A program made the translations under genes and the position numbers. Source: Ananas comosus (Eukaryota > Streptophyta > Magnoliopsida > Poales > Bromeliaceae). Taken from it: 64,000 bases of DNA. Positions 11,125 to 26,914 of this stretch are shown piece after piece. Positions within the stretch are counted from its first letter, which is position 1. Every line of letters begins with the position of its first letter. The notes under the pieces were generated by a model. It was not told where the DNA came from. It saw only the letters and a list, made by a program, of their open reading frames with translations, and ran no database searches. Location: NCBI RefSeq assembly GCF_001540865.1, contig NC_033641.1:1449722-1513721 (forward strand), read 5' to 3'.

Positions 11125-11287
11125 CTTCATTCGTCTGTTTATTTTGGTTTCAGTTGTTTGTTCGTTTTATATTAGCTCATATTTTGCATCTAGTGAAGTC
11201 GGCGACGTTTCCTCATTATTTAAGTAGAAATCGGCGACGACTTGGGCTCCCGCAGTTCTCATCTATTGGCTCTCTACTCCCTATTTA

Positions 11288-11288
11288 A

Positions 11289-11327
<39 letters not shown>
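11288..11327. repeat. (TTA)n microsatellite
   Basis: About thirteen TTA units in intergenic sequence. Confidence 0.95.
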
Positions 11328-11328
<1 letters not shown>

Positions 11329-11916
11329 CTTAATTTCCAAGGATCATTAATTTATACCCATAAAATAATTATTTATTTTTACTAACTAATTCCTTATGCC
11401 ATCTTTTCAATATGCGTACCAATTTTGAAAAAGACTCCTCAAGTTTTTATTTTCTTTTTGATTGAGACCTTTTTTTAGATTATCAATTGATTTTTAGTAA
11501 AAACAAATTAAAAATTTAATCGAATTCGTTGATAATTTAATCAAATTTAATAACTTTAATTATTTTTTTACATAAAAGTAAATCAGTTAACGAGTCATAA
11601 TGGAGTTATCAAACTTGGTAAAATTTTTAATGCATCTAAGTATATATAAAATCTCAAATTAATTAAGAAAAATATAGAGATGAGACTCTAGTCAAAAAAA
11701 TAAAAGCTAAGGGGTCTATTTCAAAATTGCGTATAGTTGAGGGGTCTACTACATACATTAATTTTAACCTTATTTATTTATTTGGGGAAGCATTATTAAT
11801 GTCAACTAAATCCAATTAATTTATAACTAAATAATCTTGTTGATGAAAAATCCATTTATAATTTTTAGGGGCAATTTCCAATTTGCCCCTCAAAAGTTAT
11901 AAAATATCTTAAATAA

Positions 11917-12384
11917 GAGTTAATTGCATACAGCTTCATGTAAACATATCGAATAGCAAATATATTCCTTCAAAGTTTAACTTTTTATTTTTATACCTAT
12001 AAAAGTCCAGTGATATTCATATTTGCCCCTCTAGTTTATTACCGTCAGAGCATTGCTTATTTTCTAATAGCAGTTAAGTTAAATAACATTTTTGCCCTTA
12101 CAAATGTATCCCTCGAAATGTCCTAGTTATTAGAATTATGCAGAAATGTCCTCCCAAAAAGTATTTTACCAATAAAATAAGAGGAGTAAAATGGTCAATT
12201 TAACTTATACACTAATCAGGGATAAGTATTTTACTCACGATTAACTATATTTTTCTAGTGAACCCTAACAGCAGCGGTATATTTGAAATAGTAGGACTTT
12301 TGCAGGGATAAAATAAAATGTTGAATTTTGTAGGGATATATCTGTTATTCGATACGTTTACAGTAACTTGTATGCAATTAACCC
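11917..12384. mobile_element. Long-TIR MITE (family E), 468 bp
   Basis: Ends GAGTTAATTGCATACAG and CTTGTATGCAATTAACCC are inverted. The homology continues inward for about 100 bp on each side (AATAGCAAATATATTCC; GATATATCTGTTATTCGAT). No clear TSD. The same ends bound 14974-15380 and the gene-fragment-carrying element at 39638-40803. Confidence 0.78.
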
Positions 12385-13119
12385 TTCAATGAATTATAGT
12401 AGCAAAACTAATATTGATAATTTTGAAAGGGTATCCATAATACTTTATAATTCTTAATTTATACCTTTTAATTAAAACGATATAGATAATAGATGATAGA
12501 CAAAATAAAAAGTTCATTTAGTTTTTAGATGGATTATTTTTAATATGAATATTTATGATAGTTTTTTCTAAATTAAAAGAATTTCATTCAAAAAACTGAG
12601 TTGAGATCGATGACCCAGTTCTCACCAATAATTTTACGAATTATTTTTTATGATTATGATATTTTTATTTTTAGTGCACAAGTTTTGAATTTAACTTATA
12701 ATTTAATACAATTGTTTTTTTTTTTTTCTGAATTTTGGCTTAAAACTAGGTCCAACCAAGTTCCAATCAGACATCTGATTTTAAATCGAGTTTGGATCCG
12801 AACACAATATATTGTTTGAAATCTGGGTTCGAACATAGTGAATATTCATTTATTCTAACAATTGATTTGATCCGAACCTGAATTTTTGCCACCCTTATCC
12901 AGCTGAGGGCTGTTTGGTTACACGTAGTTGTAATTACATTAAAATTAGAAATGCATGCAAATTCAAATCTATCATTGGGTTTAATTCATTGGAATTCAAC
13001 TATTGCAGTTGGAGCTGCACGAGGCTCAAATGTAGCAGTTGGAACTGCATGAGGAGACTCAAATGCAGCAGTTAGAACTACGCCCAAATTGATTGTAGTT
13101 CCAACTGTAGTAGTTAAAG

Positions 13120-13604
13120 TGTGACGCCCCACCTTTTACAAAGATCACAAATCCTAGAACTAATATGATTCTAGCACACTTTACCCTCTTAACCTCTTGT
13201 ACCTAATTACTGTCCAAAATATCATAGCTGGATTAATATGTATAGCCCTATTATATCTCATATGTATGACTATTTCAAATCCTGAAGGTGTCGCGTTCCT
13301 CCCCCTTTAAGCCTTGATGTACTTGTCAGGTTCAAGCACCGGGCGATGTAAGATTATTCTAGTTAGCCTTGTCATTCAAATTTTGGCTCAATAGAGACTT
13401 AACTTATACATTTGTTGGTGATTCATGACTTTGATACTACCTATGACACCCTGCTTTCTAGAGAGGCTACCCATCACAAAACTACTCTAGCCCTTGCACC
13501 CTTAACCTCTTGAGCCTAACCACCGCTGAAAGTTGTTATATCCGGGATAAGAGGTCTAGCACTATTATATCTCATAACTATTTTCAAATTCTAAGAGTGT
13601 TACA
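13120..13604 (-). mobile_element. TRIM with both LTRs, decayed
   Basis: LTR-like repeats lie at about 13120-13295 and 13442-13604; both carry CCCTCTTAACCTCTTG- or CCCTTAACCTCTTGAGCC-like words and TATTATATCTCATA. Between them are CTCCCCCTTTAA (polypurine tract on the minus strand) and a decayed primer site TTTGATACTA. The TSD is not readable. Confidence 0.72.
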
Positions 13605-13737
13605 TGAGCTTACCTCCCTAATAATCTTCCAAATAGAAAATATATTAATTTATCAACTGCACATAACCAAACAAAGTATCTATTTTTGCCGCACTTTCGA
13701 TTACATCCAACCAAATAATCTTATATAATTATAGCGA

Positions 13738-14245
13738 ACAAGGCTCCTATACTATCTCTAGTATTGAAACTCCAGTAATATAGTCTCGTTTTTTATTTTA
13801 GTATGTCTAAATTAATGATCTACATCGTTAAATATGATCTAGGGTATATGAAGTTCTCAGAAATAAAATTTTAATTTTTTTTTTTATATCGTTTACTTAG
13901 TAAGCAAATCATTTTAAAATAAACGGTAGAAATTGAACAATCTTTAAAATTTTGAGGATAGGACTTATAAATTCAAGATCAAGAATGCTGATCTCGATCT
14001 AGATAGTTTAAAATATTTTCTATCAAAATTTGAATAAATTTATATTTTTCTACACCGTTAAACTACAAACTTGCTATAGTAGCCATTTAAAATTGATAAT
14101 TTTGAAATAGTTTGATCATAAAGTTTATTTTTAAAAACTCCAAATACTTTAGATCAATTTTAACGGTGTGAATCATTAAACCCTAAGATCGAAAATGAGA
14201 CTATAGTATGGGTGCCCTATACTATAGATATTATAGGAGGCTATA
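13738..14245. mobile_element. MITE family B copy
   Basis: It starts GGCTCCTATACTATCTCTAG and ends with the inverted CTATAGATATTATAGGAGGC. The internal blocks ATGATCTACATCGTTAAATA and TTTAACGGTGTGAATCAT match the family-B copies at 6573 and 44706. Confidence 0.8.
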
Positions 14246-14274
14246 TCTAATTATAACTATTATATTTTCATCTG

Positions 14275-14970
14275 CGTACGTCTCAAACTATAGTTTTATA
14301 AAAGTGAAAAAAGTGAAAAAAAAAAGTCACTTTTATAAAACTGATTTTTATAAAAGTGACTTTTCAGTTCGATTGTTTAATTGACTATAAAATAAAATAT
14401 AAAAACTATAGTTTATAAAAACTATAGTTTATAAAATATAAAAACTATAGTTTATATTTATATTTATATTAAAATTTTATTTTGAAATTAAAATTTAAAC
14501 TTAAACTGAGTTGAATTTATAATTAAAATTTAAGGCATAAAAATAATAAAGATAAAAAAATAAATTTAAATAAAATAAAGTCACAAATTTAAATAAAAAG
14601 TCAAAATGTTATTATATTCAAATTTAAATAAAAATAAATATTTAAATATTTAAATTTAAAATAAAGTTGCAAATTTGAATTTAGAAATTTTTTATCGAAT
14701 TTGAATTAAAATAAATTAACTTCAGAATGTGATTATGATTTTAATTCAAATTTAAAGTGAAATTCAACTTTAAAAGTAAAATCAATTATTAAAGTTAAGA
14801 CCAAATATAACCTCTTAATTAAGTTTCTCCACTTTCAGTGACTTTCGAAAATTTTGAACCGAAGTAAAAAAAGTGAAATTTAGTTATAATAATTTACTTT
14901 ACCAGCCCACTTTTGTAAATTAAATTTTATATTCACTTTCACAAATCAAACAACCCATAAGAAGTCAACT
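14275..14970. other. Very AT-rich stretch with small internal repeats
   Basis: It includes the inverted pair TTTTATAAAAGTGA..AAAGTCACTTTTATAAAA near 14290-14365, short AAACTATAGTTTATA repeats at 14398-14460, and TTTAAATTT-type low complexity. No gene is seen. Confidence 0.6.
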
Positions 14971-14973
14971 TTA

Positions 14974-15380
14974 GAATTAATTTTATACAGGTCCCTGCTA
15001 ACATAGTGAATGACAAATATATACCTACAAAGTTCAACTTTTGTATTCATATGTTGTCCCTACAAAAGTTCTAATATTTTCAAATATGTCACTCTGGTTT
15101 GTTACCGTTAGAGAACCATTTATATTTTCAATTTTGCTATTACAAATTAATATGTCCCCTCAAAAACCGTAATAGTATAATATAAGAGGGGTAAAAATAT
15201 AAAAAACAAACAAGAGTTAAGTATTTAACTTATGGTTAACTAAATTTTTTTAACGGATTCTAACCGCATAAACATATTTGAAAAAATTAAAACTTTTATA
15301 GAGACAACATATGAAAGTTAAACTTTGTAGGGATATATTTTCATTCACTATGTTTGTAAAGACCTGTATAGAATTAATTA
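14974..15380. mobile_element. MITE family E copy, diverged
   Basis: The left end AATTTTATACAGGTCCCT and the right GACCTGTATAGAATTAATT are inverted. The inner blocks AAAGTTCAACTTTTGTATTC and AAAGTTAAACTTTGTAGGG match the arms of family E. Confidence 0.72.
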
Positions 15381-15599
15381 TTTTAAAAATATTACTTTCG
15401 ATACTTTACTTTTGGCCAGTATAAAATTAATTCTTTTAAAAATATCATTTTCAATACTTTACTTTCGGCCAACGAATTAAATATGCCCTATAATTTAAAT
15501 GCATGCATGCATTTTCTAAATAAAACTTAAGCATGTAACTACACACAGAAATTAAAAAGTAAAAAAATAAAAATAAAATAAAAAAATTTTAAAAAAAAG

Positions 15600-15826
15600 G
15601 CTCACGGAGACGGTTGTATGTAGGCGGGTTCTGCAACCGCCTCTGAAGGTGGTGAGGAAAATAAAAAGCTAAAACCCTAAGCCAGTTGCACGCCAAAACC
15701 CCAATCAGCCACCTCTCTGTCCCCCTTCCCCCTCCCTCTTCTAGAAGCTTCCCCTCCCTCTCACCCTCTGCAGCCTTCCCCTTCCCCTTCTTCCCCTTCT
15801 CCTCCTCCGCCGCCGCCGCAACTAAG
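15600..15826 (+). other. Possible untranslated first exon
   Basis: A pyrimidine-rich block (CCCCCTTCCCCCTCCCTC, then CCGCCGCCGCCGC) ends in AACTAAG before GTCATC, which would serve as a splice donor. It looks like a plant 5' leader, and the next plus-strand gene starts at 18353. The link is a guess based on position and composition only. Confidence 0.3.
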
Positions 15827-15904
15827 GTCATCATCTTCTTCTCCAAGATCTTTTTTTTTTTTTAAATTTTTCCTCCCTTTGTGTTACTGATTAATTGTTT
15901 TCTA

Positions 15905-16035
15905 ACGTAAATGGCGACTTGATAGTTGATATCCGAAGTCACAAGTTCAAAGTTTAGTTGCTTCACATTGCCAGATAAGTTTATTTCGAAAAAAAAATAA
16001 AGCAGGTAGCATGTAATCTCTCTCTCAAGTTTTTT
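15905..16035 (+). mobile_element. SINE copy 2, 5'-truncated and diverged
   Basis: It retains GTTGATATCCGAAGTCACAA, CAAGTTCAAAG (decayed B box), AGTTTATTTCGAAA and the family tail GCAGGTAGCATG followed by CTCTCTCTC. Confidence 0.65.
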
Positions 16036-16348
16036 GTTTTTAATGTTTAATTTTGGATTAAATTTTAATTTTATGATCACTATGTATATTAATTCATTAG
16101 GAAAGAAAACCCAATGTAATATCTCTTTAACAATATCATTAATTTATTTGGGCCTAAACTTTTTGTTTCTTTTTTTTTTTTCAGGTTAAATAAAATAAAA
16201 TAAAATCAAAATATTTCTCTTTGCATTAGAAAGTTGTATTAGTGAGCAATGCATCAATATGTAATATTGGAATTAATGAATATCATTACCTTTTCTCTTT
16301 TTCTTTTTTTTTTTTTTTTGAGAGAGTGAAATCGTTTCATTAATTATT

Positions 16349-16740
16349 GGGTAAACTTCAAATATCATTCTTGTAGTTTCGCGCTTTCTCACTTTTGTAT
16401 CATGTAGTTTAAAATGTAGCACTTTTAGTACAATGTGACTTCATTTTTCTCTTTCCGTCTGCGCCTCAGTTAATTCTTTGTTAAATCATATATAAAAAAC
16501 GTCAGATACCTCGCCTATGATTTTCTGAATTTTTATTTAATACTTTATGATTTACTGAACTTTTACTTTAGTACGCTGTAGTTTTAATTTTGTCACTGAT
16601 TTAATTAACGAAAAAATTAATGGAGGGGATAACGGAAAGAGTAAAACGAAACCACAGAATACGGAAGTGATGCATTTTAAATCACATGGCACTAAAGTGA
16701 AAAAGCACGAAACTACAGAGATAGTATTTGAATTTTTTCT
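16349..16740. mobile_element. Mutator-type MITE, ~392 bp
   Basis: The left end GGGTAAACTTCAAATATC matches the family of 3571. The right end AGTATTTGAATTTTTTCT is its diverged inverted partner. The flanks TTAATTATT and TTAATTAAT are similar but not identical, so the TSD is approximate. Confidence 0.8.
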
Positions 16741-16853
16741 TAATTAATTTTCTTAAAATGTAAAAAACTTCTTATGCAAACGTAATATAAGATTCAAGCT
16801 TTATCTCAACCATTCACCACTTTAAAATGAAAAATTGTAACCTAAACCTGCCC

Positions 16854-17013
16854 TTTTGTTTTTTTGTGAAGAGAATGATAGCATGTTGCCGATTTTGTTC
16901 ATTTTTTAGAAATAAATTTGACTGAAAATATAAAACAACTAGATTTCGAATTAACTTAAGGCCTCAGATACCAATCATCAAGTCCTTCTTCACTTGCGTT
17001 TGCGACGGTCGGT
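16854..17013 (-). mobile_element. SINE copy 3, diverged
   Basis: On the minus strand it reads ACCGACCGTCGCAAACGCAAG at the start, then GATGATTGGTATCTGAGG and the family's TTAGTCAAATTTATTTCT-like interior. The flanks share CTAAACCT(G/A)CC, a likely TSD with changes. Confidence 0.7.
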
Positions 17014-17477
17014 CTAAACCTACCGCTTGTTAATTAATTAATAACCTAAATTGCATTTTTGGGCAGTTGTGGTTTTTCACTTTGTGTTGCTTTGAGTACT
17101 CTTGTGCATTTTTACCATTCTTGTATCTTAATTAATTTTCTCCAACAGCTTTTTAAGACTTCACTCTACTCTCTGCAAGAATGAATATATTATTATTATT
17201 TTTTAATATAATGTTGATATTGAATTGAATGAAGCATTTGTTGTGATTTTAGTTGTTTCGTTGTAATGGATAACTGTTGAATTACTGACCAAATTAACCT
17301 AGTAATAGTGATGAATATAAGAATGGAGTCTCATAGTTTTTTGAATTTGTATTTCGTAATACAAGATAATGTGCTCATGTATACGCTATGTTAATTGTTA
17401 ATTACAAATATATGGGAATGCAAAGATACACTTGATATGCAAAGGTGTAAAAAGAGGACATATTAGTCGAGTTTGTC

Positions 17478-17870
17478 ATGGAGAGGAACCTTTATCATTC
17501 GCTTCCTCTGCTAACACTACTGCCTCTTTTTCATCTTCTCAATTTCTGCATGTGTAAGAAGTTTCGCATATGCACGTGCGTATTCCTATATCCCTCGTTA
17601 GATGACATATATGGATTTTTACGTGATGCTGTTTGCCTAATAGACGAGACGACAAACGAAACAGAAATACTGATGAATGGATGTGATCGAAGAGTAGACG
17701 CACAACAATCTACAGTGGGACCTCCCTTTTGTTCATAAACTTGTTAAAAGATGCAAATGAAGTGTCTAAATTGTTGGTCAGGAGAGTTCTTTTAGCATGT
17801 TTACTTGAGCTATTGGTTGATGCATTTCCTGAAAGGTACTTCAGTACTCCATTTCTTCATATGAACCAAA
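17478..17870 (+). other. Unresolved open stretches, possibly a remnant
   Basis: An 86-residue frame (17478-17738, starting MERNLYHSLP) and a second frame at about 17683-17836 reading NLLKDANEVSKLLVRRVLL and onward to a GT-like site overlap out of phase. I recognise neither. They could be exon remnants of an old gene or transposon upstream of the coiled-coil gene, or chance. Confidence 0.25.
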
Positions 17871-18352
17871 AAAAATTATGCAGGCCTTAGGTGTAATTTA
17901 TAAGAAGATTCATTGTTGCCCAAATAATTGCATATTATTTTAGGGTAATAAAGCAGATGTTATTTTATTTTGTATTTACAAATATTATTAGATTATACTT
18001 CTAAAACTAAGCATTTTATTTTATGAGTAGTCAAAATTTACATATCCGAAAGGAACGAGACATTGGGCATTGGCATTTTTGAACAAAAAGTATAGAGACT
18101 ATAAGTGAACTAAATGTGAGTGCTTTTCAAAAAGGACAAAACGATTCAGGAGATGGTTAACTATATATCACTAGGTATGATTAGAGATCAATGGATTAAT
18201 ATTAGTAACATATTAGTGCATCGAGAAACGTATGGTATAAAAGATTTTTTGTAGTAATTTTGCCAATATTAGTTTGTCCTTTTTTAATACAATTTTTTTC
18301 TTTTGTTATAGAAATTCTGTGAGTGAATTGAATTTCTGCAAAGAAGGTGAAG

Positions 18353-19197
18353 ATGGCCCACACATCGGGTAGGAAGAGTTATAAAAGGAAACGGAAGGAA
18401 CCGGTAATGACTCAACATTGAAATTCATTTTACTTTATATGATGTTCTATGTCTCTCTATCATTCACAAATTATTATTTAAAATTATAGGAACTTATTCT
18501 TGGCAACGAATCACATCGACTAACTTTTCGAGAGGCAACTCGTAAGAAAAAGAACAAAAATTTCGTAAATCAGGGTGCAGAGGATAACTCGGTAATTACA
18601 ATTTCCTTTCGTACAGTCATATTTAGTATTTATATGATTTGTGGGATATCAATACTTTTTTTTTCTCAAATGCCTAATAGAATGCAGCGCGTCGAGAGTT
18701 TGTTGAACTTTCTCAAAGCCACGAATTTGATTCCATCAATTGCGACTACAATAGATGTGCGAAAGATTTAGGCTCGAGACCTACACTAAGATCGTATAAT
18801 CGTGTGAAACATCTGAACCTGCCTACAACTAACAAAGCAAGTGGAGGCCAATCAGAGGAAGTAAAAAAGCTCAAAGTGGAACGACAGTACGTAGAAGATG
18901 ACATGAAAAAGCTTGAAGCAGAACTTTCTAAGATGCGGGAGGAATTAAATCATCTAAAAGAACTAATATCAGATAGAGTTCTCAATTCTCAGGTATACCG
19001 ATTTGATAGCGAGTTACTAAACATATATTTAAAATTTTTTAATGGTAGTATAATTAGTAATTTTATGTTACTTGATACTTTTTTAGGCCGTCGGCCGTGG
19101 TAATGATCTGGATGATGCGTTCTCTTCAAACAATCACTCTCGGAATGGAAATCATCATAAGTCTGCAACTAAAGGGCGTCGTCGCCTAACTGTTTGA
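18353..19197 (+). CDS. Small basic coiled-coil protein, five exons, function unknown
   Basis: Exons 18353-18403, 18490-18591, 18681-18992 and 19087-19197 carry the coding sequence; a leader exon probably begins after the acceptor at 18310-18311. All junctions are GT-AG and phase 0, and the introns are 86, 89 and 94 bp, a regular plant structure. The product is 191 residues. It starts MAHTSGRKSYKRKRKEP, a basic cluster that could be a nuclear signal. Residues of about 100-145 (EEVKKLKVERQYVEDDMKKL and onward) form a charged heptad-like coiled coil, and a basic tail ends GRRRLTV. An in-frame TGA at 18329 fixes the start. I do not recognise the family. Alternatives are the C-terminal part of a decayed DNA-transposon protein or a domesticated one; the clean splicing argues for a working or recently working gene. 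Confidence 0.6.
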
Positions 19198-19711
19198 ACT
19201 TTTACGAATTATTGAAAACTTAAATGTAGACTATTTTTGTAACTATTTAAATTTTCTTTTATTGAGAGTGCTGCTACTACATACACATATGTTTTGGATT
19301 ACATGTTATGTTGAACTAGGTAAATTTTAATGATGCATGTGAAAAAATTAGTGAGTTATCATTGTGATTGCTTTGCTTATTGTTGAGTAATATGATGATA
19401 TCTAATTTGCATTAATATTTAAGATAATTTGATTATCAATTGATTCATAATTTTCTGCTCATAAATGCATGCTAAAATAATTATTTCATTAAAATTTGTA
19501 TACTATTTTTCATTTCAATAGTAAAACCATATTGTTGTAATATAAATGCTTTAATTAACTTAATTACCACTTCAGTTTTAATTCTTTGTTAATAGATATT
19601 AAGGGAGATTAATTAATTTGCATGTTATTAACAATACTTTGCATGCATATGGCTAAAATTCCTAACCTAAAACAATACAAAGAATGATCTATAGCAACAA
19701 AAAAACAAAAC

Positions 19712-20161
19712 CTACATATAGTCCATGATGTATCTTACAGCATCCCAGTAGTTACTCCAAACACTAACAACAATCCTCCCAAGCATCTCCGCCGCGCCCT
19801 CGAACACCTCCGGTGCCGTCTCCGCCAACTGCTCGACCCCAGCGCTGCCCTTCTCCGCAATCTCTTTCACCGCCGCCAGTGCCAGCTCGACCGCGCCCGT
19901 CACGAGCCCATGCAGAGCCTCGAGCAAGCCCGAAACGACCGACCGAAGCGCGTCGACCGCGAGCTCGAATGCATATCCCTGAGCCACCCTCATAGCACCA
20001 GCTACATGATCAAGCACTTCATCTAGGGCTTGTCCAGGGAGTTTAAGCAGTTGCACTATGGCCACAATAAGAAGTGCTAGTCCTCTAAAGAGAGCAAATG
20101 TTACTAAGTTCAGAAATGAGGTTAAGGACCAAAATACTAGGTTTAGTATGAGAACAACCAT
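19712..20161 (-). CDS. 149-residue hydrophobic/amphipathic plant protein of unknown function
   Basis: Single exon, full length, with a stop just before an AT-rich downstream region. The N-terminus (MVVLILNLVFWSLTSFLNLV, continuing to about residue 38) is a long hydrophobic stretch suggesting a signal anchor or one or two membrane segments. The rest is Ala-, Val-, Leu- and Glu-rich, predicted amphipathic helix, for example EAPGQALDEVLDHV-like and ETAPEVFEGAAEMLGR segments, ending SNYWDAVRYIMDYM. No catalytic motif is seen. The composition resembles small uncharacterised membrane-associated proteins found in many land plants, which is recollection rather than a search result. The coding region has higher GC than its surroundings, supporting a real gene. 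Confidence 0.72.
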   Translation of the reverse strand: MVVLILNLVFWSLTSFLNLVTFALFRGLALLIVAIVQLLKLPGQALDEVLDHVAGAMRVAQGYAFELAVDALRSVVSGLLEALHGLVTGAVELALAAVKEIAEKGSAGVEQLAETAPEVFEGAAEMLGRIVVSVWSNYWDAVRYIMDYM

Positions 20162-20458
20162 GTTGGTGTAAGGAGGAATAAGATAACATATGAGGAGGAT
20201 AAACTAAATGAGGGTTTTTTTTTTTTCTTTTTTTTTTTATCGATTTTTCTTTTTTTTTTTTTTTTTTTTTAGTTCCTTGAATGTATTATAAGTTTATTTG
20301 AGAAGTCCTGGCGTGTAAGCATGCATTTGGTTTGCTTCGGGGGAATATATAGCTTATTTGGGTTTAATTAATTTGTGGAATAAGTAAGAATACTCACTCC
20401 ACTTTAAGGAGTGATAGAGACAGCAAGAGAATAAGTTTTATTATGTTATAGGATAAAT
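20162..20458. other. Upstream region of the 149-residue protein gene
   Basis: Contains two long poly(T) runs (20214-20240 and 20250-20271). No gene is seen. Confidence 0.5.
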
Positions 20459-20716
20459 TGGAAAAACTTCAAATACCATCTATGTGGTTTCGTAATTTTT
20501 TTTATTTTAGTATCATGTGATTTAAAGTGTATCAATTTAGTATCCCGTGGTTTCATTTTTCTCTTTTTATTATCCCCTTCACTAATTTTTTTTCGTTAAA
20601 TCAGTGATAATGTTAAAACTAAAAGGTACTAAAGTAAATATTCGATAAACCTAAGTAGAGTATATGAAGTTTTTTATATATAATTTAATGAAATATTAAT
20701 GGAGGAGCTTTTTGTA
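20459..20716. mobile_element. Mutator-type MITE, right end lost
   Basis: It starts GGAAAAACTTCAAATACC and follows the family of 3571 (GTATCATGTGATTTAAAGTG; TTTTTTTCGTTAAATCAGTG) but breaks off after TTAATGGAGGAGC, without the inverted right terminus. Confidence 0.75.
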
Positions 20717-22030
20717 TATATATATTTGGTCATCATTAGGAAACTTTTAAACTCTTTTAATTAGTTTGATTTTTTGTTTTGGGGGTTCCATGGTGATTAG
20801 AATAAAAAGTTTAATGACTTGGGAATTCATTGACTATGGCAAACTTTGTGAGTGGTTGTTTGATCAGGCAAGTTATTTCTATATACTTTTTAAGGGTTTG
20901 TTTGTTTGTCCGTAACTAATTTTTAAATTGAAAATAATTTTTAGTAGAACTAAAGCTCGGGTAAAAATTATTTCTCCACTATTATTCAGTTGATTGAAAG
21001 TCAATGGCTTTGAAATTGTAGTTATCCCCTTTTTTAATTTATTTTATCGAAAATTTTTATATTAGCATACAAGAGGATGAAAAAAGTTACAATAATTAAT
21101 TTTTTATTATTTGTTTACTCTTATTCTCTCGTAATTGACTCAGTCACCACCCAAGACAGTAAATTATGATGCTTTGGGAGAGTAGAGTTATAGGGAAATA
21201 TAATTTACAGCGAATCAAATAACGAAAGTAAATATTTATAGCTGAAAATGACTTTATCTTCCTCTTTTTGCGAAACAAACTTGCCCTTATTATTGTTATT
21301 TTTTATTCAATATTTTACCCAATTATTTTTGGGAATAAAACTAAGTAGGTGGAGTAGCTCCATTTGCTTGCTTGTTGCATACAACATTAGTTCCACAAAG
21401 TATGGGACTTCAAAAAAGTCCTAGGTTTGAGCCTATGACTTGGGCTTCAAGTTGGTGGGTTGTAGGGTACGTTTTAGACGAAACTTTACTTCGCGAACAC
21501 CCAATCTGCTGTCGTATATCAGTTTTACCTTCATACAAAGATAATAAATTTTGTCTATTTTAAAATATTTTTTCGTACTTTTTTATTAAAAGACATTTAA
21601 TAAATTTTTGAATAGATGCAAAACTGATACATGACAGCGGATTATTAGAGAGCTCTCCACTAAAATTTTATTTTAGGATTGCTATGTCTATGGACCTTGC
21701 GAAGAAAGAGCAAAAGGAAACAAAAAAAAAAGTGTTAAGCAAGCTTATTAAATGATATTTACTTATCATTTTATTGACATGTTCTTTTTTTTTTAAATTT
21801 TTTGAGAGAAATATGGCAAGCTATCTACTTTAACTGTTTTGACAGCTAGCTTGCTACAATTTCTTAATTGAAAATTCACGACATTTGAAAATTCATGACA
21901 TTTGAAAATTCCTTAACAATTTCTGAACTGAAAATTTCCTAACAAATTCTTGACTGAAAATTTGAAAAAAAAAATTTCACATTGGTTCAAAGTCGAGTAA
22001 TCTCAACCTTCAAAATGTTCATCTAAAAGA
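20717..22030. other. Intergenic AT-rich stretch
   Basis: No gene seen. There are short local repeats of ATTTGAAAATTC and CTGAAAATTT at 21865-21965. A 63-codon frame at 21372-21563 has no recognisable features. Confidence 0.5.
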
Positions 22031-22181
22031 ACGACTGTCTCTAACTCAAGTGGCAAAAAATTTGGTAGTTGGTACTCGAGGTCCCAAGTTCGAATCCTTG
22101 TTAATTCTCATTTTCAACTAAGTTTATTTAAAAAAAAAAAATATTTGAAGCCGGTAGCATGCTATCTTTCTCTAAAAAAAA
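22031..22181 (+). mobile_element. SINE copy 4
   Basis: It begins ACGACTGTCTCTAACTCAAG, carries the B-box-like AAGTTCGAATCC, and ends GCCGGTAGCATGCTATC plus a CT run and A-tail. The TSD is not clear. Confidence 0.82.
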
Positions 22182-22184
22182 TTC

Positions 22185-22430
22185 TTCCTGTTTTAGACCC
22201 TGACGTACTCGTCAGGTCCAAACTAGATCACAGATGCAGACAAGAATTATCAGAGGATGTGAGACTCTAGAGATAGCTTTTACGGGTTTAAAAGGTGAGA
22301 TTCTAGAGATAGCTCCTACGGAATTAGGAGGTGGCTCCGGCGAAATTCGTTGGTGTAGTACTTTATTCCGTATAGCACTTAACTCTCAAAATTTTAGCTA
22401 GTATTTGACTGTGATACCAATTTGGTGTAA
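22185..22430 (-). mobile_element. TRIM interior remnant
   Basis: It has the interior words CCTGACGTACTCGTCAGGTC, AATTATCAGAGGATGTGAGA and, at the end, GTGATACCAATTTGG, the reverse of a primer-binding site. It aligns by eye with 29165-29366. The flanking LTRs are missing. Confidence 0.65.
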
Positions 22431-22599
22431 TATTTAAAATTTTTTAAAAGTAGAAAAGAAAAACAAAAGCCAATCCCCATCATTTCCCATCACACCCACC
22501 CTAAATCCAACGGTACCCACTTCCCCTTCTCCTCCGTATAAAATCCCCAACTCCCCCCCGACTCTTCGTCCTCCTCTCACTCCACTCCCAGTCTCCCCT

Positions 22600-22617
22600 G
22601 CCCTCTCTCTCTCTCTC
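22600..22617 (+). promoter_or_regulatory. (CT)n tract in the SAHH leader
   Basis: A CT run about 100 bp before the SAHH start codon, inside a pyrimidine-rich leader (CCACTCCCAGTCTCCCCTGC). Such tracts are common in the 5' leaders of highly expressed plant genes. Confidence 0.5.
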
Positions 22618-22718
22618 ACAGATCATCAGATCCGCCATTAAAGGGAAGGATCGGAGCAGCAACAAACCAAACCGTAGCCCTAGCCCTAGCCCTAGCAAGC
22701 AGCGTCGAGGGGAGGGGG

Positions 22719-26776
<4,058 letters not shown>

Positions 26777-26908
26777 CGCGAACAAATTCGATTCGCTGTC
26801 GCCATTCGTTTATATCTCGCTTTTATTTAATTCTCTCCCCTCCTTTTGCTCCTGCCCATTTCCATTCTTCTTTAGGATGTTTGTTTTGCTTGTTGTTTGT
26901 TGAGTTCT

Positions 26909-26914
26909 AATAAA
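26909..26914 (+). terminator. Possible polyadenylation signal of SAHH
   Basis: AATAAA lies about 130 bp after the stop codon, with TTGATGTGAGGTGATG (GT-rich) beyond it. Confidence 0.4.

Larger units (their letters stand above)
8802..11287. other. Gene-poor intergenic stretch
   Basis: I see no gene. It holds a two-copy 45-bp GC-rich tandem repeat (9515-9604), a repetitive stretch 9690-10140 rich in TCGGGT/ACCCGAC and ATCCATAC words, and a degenerate three-copy ~100-bp tandem repeat (10819-11124). Confidence 0.6.

Noticed and set aside
15589..15846. 85-residue minus-strand frame rich in Glu, Lys and Gly
   Set aside because: It is the complement of a pyrimidine-rich leader-like block, low in complexity and ending in poly(A/T); no domain is visible.
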